Shown in pieces: positions 59,706-64,000 of a stretch of 64,000 bases of DNA; within the stretch, counting starts at the first letter, position 1, and each line of letters starts with the position of its first letter. Under the pieces are notes generated by a model, which was given only the letters and a program-made list of their open reading frames with translations, was not told the origin of the DNA and searched no databases. The position numbers and the translations under genes were made by a program. Source of the DNA: JAEUIE01 sp047602475. Lineage in GTDB: Bacteria > Planctomycetota > Planctomycetia > Gemmatales > HRBIN36. The stretch covers positions 310,001 through 374,000 of the forward strand of contig JASGHE010000001.1 of the NCBI GenBank assembly GCA_047602475.1, given 5' to 3'.

Positions 59706-60559
59706 GAAAACGCTTCAGGCAACGGAGCTATATAACACCGCTCCGGCTTCTCCCCTAAAGCCGGCAACTCCAGCCGATGCGAGTGCAGCATCAATCGCTT
59801 GGCGGAGTTCTCTCGGCCATAGAGCCGATCACCGAGGATGGGCGAACCGAGATGGGCAAGGTGAACCCGCAGTTGGTGGGTTCGCCCCGTCTCGGGCCAG
59901 AGTTTCACGTGTTGTTTATTGACATGTTGATTGGGTCTCGGAATCAGTTCATATCGGGTGAGAGCATGCTGACCGCCCTGCTCTACCACAATCATTTGAT
60001 CCCGTCGCTGGGGATCCATTTCGAGGCGGGCATCGATCTCTCCTGATTCTTTCAACTGATGAGGCCAGGCGATTACGGCTCGGTACTCTTTGGTGACATC
60101 CCGGGTTTTGAAAGCGGCATCGAGCAGCTTGTTAATCTTGCCGGGCCGGGTGAGGAGGACGACGCCGGAAGTATCACGGTCGAGACGGTGGAAGAGAATC
60201 AGTTCACCGAAGCGATCCATGGCCAGCTTGTGGAGGTTGACCACGTCGGGATTGCGTGACGGAGCGACGAGTAACCCCGCTGGTTTATTCACCGCTACGA
60301 TGTCGCCATCGTCAGCGATCAGCCAATTCGGATTAAAGACCTCAGCGGGGTGCGACTTGAACGCAGCGGGGACATCAGCTTCGATGACATCGCCATTCAT
60401 GACTTCCCACGAAGCGAGCCAGACGACTTTGCCGTTGACCCTCACCCGTTTACTGCTGATGGCCCGGCCAATATCCTTGCGGCCCCACTTGGGAAACTGC
60501 TGACGCAGGGCTTGATCGAGCCGCAGCGGTTCAGGGAGATGGGCGAGTTTGAGTTTCAT
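59702..60559 (-). CDS. RluA-family rRNA/tRNA pseudouridine synthase
   Basis: 285 residues. S4-like N-terminal domain (LDQALRQQFPKWGRKDIGRAISSKRVRVNGKVV), then the catalytic domain with HRLDRDTSGVVLLTR (catalytic Asp), EYRAVIAW, RTHQLRVHLAHLGSPILGDRLYG and LHSHRLELP. It isomerises uridine to pseudouridine in RNA. The target cannot be fixed from sequence. It starts 4 bp inside the upstream thioesterase gene (ATGA), so the two are coupled. Its stop codon comes from the family C repeat. Confidence 0.9.
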   Translation of the reverse strand: MKLKLAHLPEPLRLDQALRQQFPKWGRKDIGRAISSKRVRVNGKVVWLASWEVMNGDVIEADVPAAFKSHPAEVFNPNWLIADDGDIVAVNKPAGLLVAPSRNPDVVNLHKLAMDRFGELILFHRLDRDTSGVVLLTRPGKINKLLDAAFKTRDVTKEYRAVIAWPHQLKESGEIDARLEMDPQRRDQMIVVEQGGQHALTRYELIPRPNQHVNKQHVKLWPETGRTHQLRVHLAHLGSPILGDRLYGRENSAKRLMLHSHRLELPALGEKPERCYIAPLPEAFS

Positions 60560-60978
60560 GATGCTTCGGCTTCGATCAGGTAGGGGGCAAACCTTGGTCG
60601 TTCATCTGCTGAGAGCCGTCTAGGCTTTCCGGTCACCATATCCACAAAGATTCCCCGCTGTCTGCCAACGGCGGCGAGTTCACCTTTGCCGTTGTAGAAG
60701 CGGTATTCGAGCCAGGCGGAGGCTTGGGCCAGCTCGGAGAACCATGTCTCTACTTTCACCTGATCACCAATTACGAGCGGTTTCTTGTAGGCGATGTGCG
60801 ATTCGACCAGCACGGGGCCGAAACCCTGCTCAGCGATCTTCTCTACCGGCATGCCGATGGCTTCGAGCAGCCTGGTACGGCCGATCTCCATCCATTGAAT
60901 GTAGACAATGTTGCTGACGTGCTTCATGAAATCGATCTGGAAGGTGTAGATCGAGAGTTCGAAAGTGACTTTGTTCAA
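60556..60978 (-). CDS. YbgC/4-hydroxybenzoyl-CoA thioesterase-like hotdog protein
   Basis: 140 residues. The family motif is present as FQIDFMKHVSNIVYIQWMEIGRTRLLEAIG, with the catalytic Asp in QIDF. It continues PVLVESHIAYKKPLVIGDQVKVETWFSEL and AAVGRQRGIFVDMVTGKPRRL. Hotdog-fold acyl-CoA thioesterases of this class remove CoA from short acyl or aromatic thioesters. It is the first gene of a coupled pair with the pseudouridine synthase. Confidence 0.88.
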   Translation of the reverse strand: MNKVTFELSIYTFQIDFMKHVSNIVYIQWMEIGRTRLLEAIGMPVEKIAEQGFGPVLVESHIAYKKPLVIGDQVKVETWFSELAQASAWLEYRFYNGKGELAAVGRQRGIFVDMVTGKPRRLSADERPRFAPYLIEAEAS

Positions 60979-61140
60979 AGGCTGCTCCCAAGGCTTGCTG
61001 GCTTGTTGTTCATGATATGGGGGATAGCTAAATCAACTGGCCTTGCAGCATCTTCATAAAGCTGTTATCGCCCTCCCCTGGTGATGCTTTGCGCATCTTG
61101 AATCATTCTTTTATCATTCAAGTTTGAGAGGATTGGCACC

Positions 61141-61989
61141 ATGATGCGACGCTACCTCACAGGTATGCTGTGCTTATTGGGCGTGTTCTATGGCGTAAGT
61201 TTCGGTCAGGGCGGTTCGCCAACGATGTTCAACGCACCGAAACCGTTCGTGGACATGCCGAAAGACCCACCGCCACCGACTGCACCACCAGCGACGGATG
61301 GTATTCCCAACACCTTCCTGCCGCCGGTTGCGGTGATCAACCCCTGGACCGGGGCGATGGAATTCGGTGTGAACGGCGCTCAGGGTAACAGCGAGAATTT
61401 CAACCTTCGCACTGGCCTGGGCCTGCGTCGCAAGACTGACGACAGCATCTTCACGTTTGATTCGATCTACAACTTCGCCTCGCAGAACAACGAAACCACC
61501 CAGAATCGCTGGTTCACTATTGCCCGTAATGAATGGTACTTTAAGGGTACTCCCTGGGGCGTCTTTGCGGATGCCACCTTCGAGTATGACGAGTTCCGTG
61601 CCTACGATTATCGAGTAGCGACCCACGGCGGTTTGACGTACAAGTTCATCGATAACACGCAGACGATGCTCAAAGGCCGAGCCGGTGCCGGTGCCAGTCG
61701 TGAGTTCGGCGGACCCAACGACGAGTGGATTCCTGAATTGCTCTTCGGTCTTGATGTTGAACACAAGTTCAACGAAAGCACCAAAGTCTTCGCCACTGGT
61801 GACTACATCCCCAAGGTAACGAACTTCAGCGACTATCGTTTACAGATCCAGGCAGGCTTCGAGACGATGCTTTCCAAAGAGTACAACCTGGCACTCAAGT
61901 TCGGCGTTCAGGAACTCTATGACAGTACGCCGGAAGGCAAAAGGCCAAGCGATTTGACCTACTTTGCAGCGCTGATCTGGAAGTTCTAG
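61141..61989 (+). CDS. DUF481-type outer-membrane beta-barrel protein
   Basis: 282 residues. Signal peptide (MMRRYLTGMLCLLGVFYGVSFG), a Pro-rich segment (DMPKDPPPPTAPPATDG), then alternating beta strands ending in an aromatic residue (DLTYFAALIWKF), typical of outer-membrane barrels. The DUF481/YdiY pattern is seen in GAMEFGVNGAQGNSENFNLRTGLGLRRKTDDSIFTFDSIYNF and YKFIDNTQTMLKGRAGAGASREFG. Planctomycete surface or outer-membrane location is inferred. Start ATGATG at 61141; the second ATG would lose one residue. Confidence 0.8.
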   Translation: MMRRYLTGMLCLLGVFYGVSFGQGGSPTMFNAPKPFVDMPKDPPPPTAPPATDGIPNTFLPPVAVINPWTGAMEFGVNGAQGNSENFNLRTGLGLRRKTDDSIFTFDSIYNFASQNNETTQNRWFTIARNEWYFKGTPWGVFADATFEYDEFRAYDYRVATHGGLTYKFIDNTQTMLKGRAGAGASREFGGPNDEWIPELLFGLDVEHKFNESTKVFATGDYIPKVTNFSDYRLQIQAGFETMLSKEYNLALKFGVQELYDSTPEGKRPSDLTYFAALIWKF

Positions 61990-62002
61990 ACGCTTCTTCC
62001 TC

Positions 62003-62137
62003 GTCTCCGGTCTCCGACCGGCGACGGGCTGCAATACCGGCTCTGCCGGGCTGCAAGAGAAGTGGATTGACATCTCGCTTGTTCGATTCCCGGCGAAGCC
62101 GGGGATGCAGTGTGTCCCCGGTCGGAGACCGGGGACA
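62003..62137. repeat. MITE-like element, family E, copy 2
   Basis: Begins TCCGGTCTCCGACCGG and ends GTCGGAGACCGGGGAC, with nested palindromes (CCGGCTCTGCCGG; CCCGGCGAAGCCGGG). Related to 31310-31435. It fills the gap between the DUF481 gene and the next gene. Confidence 0.8.
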
Positions 62138-62150
62138 AGGAGAGAGAGTC

Positions 62151-62858
62151 TTGCTGAAGCGTTCATGGTGGATATCGCTGTTTGTGCTCCTGCTTCTCCT
62201 GGGCGGCCTGGGTGGGGCCGGGTATGGGGTATTGTCTCATCAGCCGGCGTTTTATCTGGAAGCTCAGGTATCAATAGGACAGGCACGGGAGCAAGCTTCC
62301 CGCGACTTTGAACAGCGTGTGATCGGTCTGGCCAACGACGCCACCTACAGCCGGGAGTGGAAGTTCTCCTGCACGACCGAGCAGATCAACAGCTACTTTG
62401 TCGAAGACTTTCTGAAAACACAACTTTCCAAAATGCTGCCGTCCCATATTCACGACCTACGACTGCAGTTTCACAACGACGAGGTGCAAATCGGCTTTCA
62501 GTATGGCAGGGGACAGGTTACGTCGGTCATCTCGCTGCACTTGAAAGCCTGGCTGGCCCAGCGTGATCCCAATACGCTGGTGATTGAAGTCATCTCACTG
62601 AAGGCCGGCGCGATGCCCATCGCCATCAAGGCCTTTCACGAAGAGATTGCTGAACAACTACGCAGCCTGAACATCAAGGCCCTCTGGTATCGCAAGGAAG
62701 GCCATCCTACTCTGGTCATGAAATTCCAGGCTGATCGACGGGAAGCATCGTTCCATTTCAAGCATCTGGAAATCAGTCAGGGGCGATTCTATCTGGAAGG
62801 GGAAACGCTCGACCCTGAAGCGCCGAGCAGCACTAAGCCGGTGGTATCGCAGAAGTGA
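62151..62858 (+). CDS. Hypothetical membrane-anchored protein, probable TTG start
   Basis: 235 residues if started at TTG 62151, which has AAGGAGAGAG directly upstream (62138-62147). The in-frame ATG further upstream only translates the family E repeat. Basic N-terminus (KRSWW), one transmembrane helix (ISLFVLLLLLGGLGGAGYGVL), then a soluble domain (FYLEAQVSIGQAREQASRDFEQRVIGLAND; IHDLRLQFHNDEVQIGFQYG; LVIEVISLKAGAMPI). The strand pattern resembles YpmS/DUF2140-like lipid-binding folds, but I do not assign it. Confidence 0.6.
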   Translation: MLKRSWWISLFVLLLLLGGLGGAGYGVLSHQPAFYLEAQVSIGQAREQASRDFEQRVIGLANDATYSREWKFSCTTEQINSYFVEDFLKTQLSKMLPSHIHDLRLQFHNDEVQIGFQYGRGQVTSVISLHLKAWLAQRDPNTLVIEVISLKAGAMPIAIKAFHEEIAEQLRSLNIKALWYRKEGHPTLVMKFQADRREASFHFKHLEISQGRFYLEGETLDPEAPSSTKPVVSQK

Positions 62859-62886
62859 TTTGTGAGTGGGTCAAGTACTATGCACC

Positions 62887-62927
62887 GCCTCTCCCCCAGC
62901 CCTCTCCCTCCGGAGAAGAGGGAGAAG
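62887..62927. repeat. C-rich dispersed palindrome (family A)
   Basis: CCCTCTCCCTCCGGAGAAGAGGG with imperfect arms, in the 78-bp gap between two convergent genes. Confidence 0.75.
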
Positions 62928-62936
62928 ATGTCACAA

Positions 62937-63245
62937 TTATTTCAGCATGTCAGGTAAGACGTAGGCCTTCAAGAACCCTGTCGTCAAAGAGCCATTGTGG
63001 CCACCGTTATTCCCACTCCACTCGACGGCGGGATCCCAGTGGTGTTGTCGCAGGTTCTGATAGGTTGCATTATCATTGGGAGTGGAGTAGACGAGTCGAA
63101 AGCCATGTAGGCCGGGCAGCGGTTCGGCTGTCAGGATCAGTGGTGCCCAGGATGAACATTCCCAGACCGAGGATGTACTGATCTTTCCTGCTGTGATAAG
63201 AATCGATGCCGCCCCGAGTGGCGAGAATCGCCGGGCGAAGGTCAT
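62937..63245 (-). CDS. Alpha/beta hydrolase-like lipoprotein, C-terminal part (part 2 of split gene)
   Basis: Genuine coding starts within this frame at about 63140, with LILTAEPLPGLHGFRLVYSTPNDNATYQNLRQHHWDP, and ends NNGGHNGSLTTGFLKAYVLPDMLK. The GHNG may hold the catalytic His of the hydrolase. The first 35 codons of the open frame are out-of-frame readings of the upstream segment. The joint with 63073-63705 lies near 63130-63145. Confidence 0.6.
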   Translation of the reverse strand: MTFARRFSPLGAASILITAGKISTSSVWECSSWAPLILTAEPLPGLHGFRLVYSTPNDNATYQNLRQHHWDPAVEWSGNNGGHNGSLTTGFLKAYVLPDMLK

Positions 63246-63705
63246 AGATATCAGGAACCGAGGGTGCCAGCAGGACGATCTTCTCGATAGTGCCGGGCGG
63301 CAGGTTCTCGGCGGCGATCAGTACGACGGCACAACCGGTGCTGTGACCCATCAGATAGATCTTGGGAGCACCTGGGACTTTGGTGTACTCGATCACCTGT
63401 GCGGCCAGGCGTTTCCCCTGTGCTAGTTGATTGTCACGATCTGCATGGTCTGCAAAGCTCATTCCACGGCCATGAGACCAGTCGAAGGATTCGACCCCTA
63501 ACGACGTGGAGGTGCTTTCCACTGCCACGGAGAGATTGTTTGTCAGAGTGCCCGAATCGCCGGAGCCGTTGGCTACGAGGGCATAACCTTTGGGACCATT
63601 GGCCAGATACCTGGCAGATTGTTTGACCTCTGATGCCTGGCGAGAGTTGGTCGACTTGCAACCTGCTATCGCAAGAAAGAGGCAAAGAAAGACGAGTCTT
63701 CGCAT
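63073..63705 (-). CDS. Alpha/beta hydrolase-like lipoprotein, N-terminal part (part 1 of split gene)
   Basis: From ATG 63705: lipoprotein signal MRRLVFLCLFLAIAGCKSTNS with lipobox AIAGC. It reads GYALVANGSGDSGTLTNNLSVAVES, an oxyanion-like segment, then IYLMGHSTGCAVVLIAAENLPPGTIEKIVLLAPSVPD with the GHSxG nucleophile elbow. It continues SRKDQYILGLGMFILGTTD, after which the frame is lost (PDSRTAARPTWLSTRLL). A one-base change near 63130-63145 would join it to the C-terminal part, giving a 260-residue esterase-like lipoprotein. Substrate unknown. Confidence 0.7.
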   Translation of the reverse strand: MRRLVFLCLFLAIAGCKSTNSRQASEVKQSARYLANGPKGYALVANGSGDSGTLTNNLSVAVESTSTSLGVESFDWSHGRGMSFADHADRDNQLAQGKRLAAQVIEYTKVPGAPKIYLMGHSTGCAVVLIAAENLPPGTIEKIVLLAPSVPDIYDLRPAILATRGGIDSYHSRKDQYILGLGMFILGTTDPDSRTAARPTWLSTRLLHSQ

Positions 63706-63729
63706 GAGGTTTGGCACCGAGGAATCCAT

Positions 63730-64000
63730 GAGGCCGATACATCCACCCTAAAGAATGAGGGGTTGGCGATGTAAGAGCAGTTGCCTGATTGAATCGCAAG
63801 ATGTCCCAAAAACCCTGGCGTAGAGCGTATCTTTGATACAGACCGATGCAGCTTACCTGGGTTTCGCCATCGTTTGCCTCACTCTTACCCCTTTTCCCAG
63901 AGGGCAAATGAAGCCAGATTCTGACTCCTTGCTGCTGGCTTCTGGCTCCTTCTTGGTAGTTCTCTATCACTAACCACATGTCATCTTCTTCATCTTCGGC
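63730..64000. other. Right edge: intergenic, repeat tract and possible gene start
   Basis: No convincing gene up to about 63977. A 'TGGCTTCTGGCTCC' tract at 63912-63951 matches the repeat near 11720 in reverse. An ATG at 63978 opens a Ser-rich frame (seven codons) that runs out of the window. It may be a gene start, but it cannot be supported. Confidence 0.4.

Noticed and set aside
63978..64000. Start of a gene at the right edge (ATG followed by Ser codons)
   Set aside because: Only seven codons are visible and no ribosome-binding site is evident; cannot be supported.

Overview
The window looks like chromosomal DNA of a planctomycete, probably a member of the Gemmataceae. The grounds are five Hanks-type Ser/Thr kinases with varied sensor modules, several ECF sigma factors with zinc-finger anti-sigma partners, two PEP-CTERM surface proteins, an 'LEDR' secretion-type N-terminus on an RTX-like protein, DUF4058, a ceramidase-like enzyme and a PhoPQ-related protein. 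This placement comes from gene content alone; there is no rRNA in the window.

Layout. 1-1.3 kb: the 3' end of miaB and a decayed two-gene module. 1.3-10 kb (minus): a kinase/tubulin-like fusion, a TlpA-like lipoprotein, an RTX-like protein, a Tat-type secreted protein and a leucine-rich repeat membrane protein. 10-19.7 kb: der, a kinase with a periplasmic sensor, DUF4058, the rplM-rpsI operon, an FAD amine oxidoreductase, a PEP-CTERM protein and a RimK-type ligase. 19.9-26.5 kb: a 1049-residue repeat-rich PEP-CTERM protein, rplU, a PhoPQ-related protein and an ECF sigma/anti-sigma pair. 26.6-33.4 kb: a candidate structured RNA, a kinase, a ceramidase-like protein, HAD/DUF4956 and an M14 carboxypeptidase. 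33.5-43 kb: a kinase-WD40 protein, VapBC, and an ECF sigma gene followed by a 1468-residue zinc-finger/macroglobulin-like membrane protein. 43-53.5 kb: mnmE, a ROK glucokinase, rpiB, an MFS carrier, tRNA-Val, lspA, a LON-domain protein, lipB, a HIT protein, and a kinase overlapping an ECF sigma gene. 53.5-64 kb: a secreted protein, an S9 peptidase, an RRM protein, purK, a pseudouridine synthase, a thioesterase, a DUF481 protein and a lipoprotein hydrolase.

Two window-wide features stand out. First, about ten genes, including der, rpsI and mnmE, are split by small indels that neatly restore the expected protein when undone. Because several are normally essential, I suspect assembly or sequencing error for most, but one case is a 4-bp tandem duplication that may be real. 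Second, at least six families of short palindromic or inverted-repeat elements fill intergenic gaps. They flank single genes in pairs, supply stop codons, and in two or three places sit inside coding sequence.

The most interesting biology is the kinase-tubulin fusion, the sigma/zinc-finger/macroglobulin membrane signalling pair, an S9 peptidase carrying a roughly 200-residue charged insertion between its catalytic residues, and an apparent non-coding RNA with repeated C-rich loops and a strong terminator.
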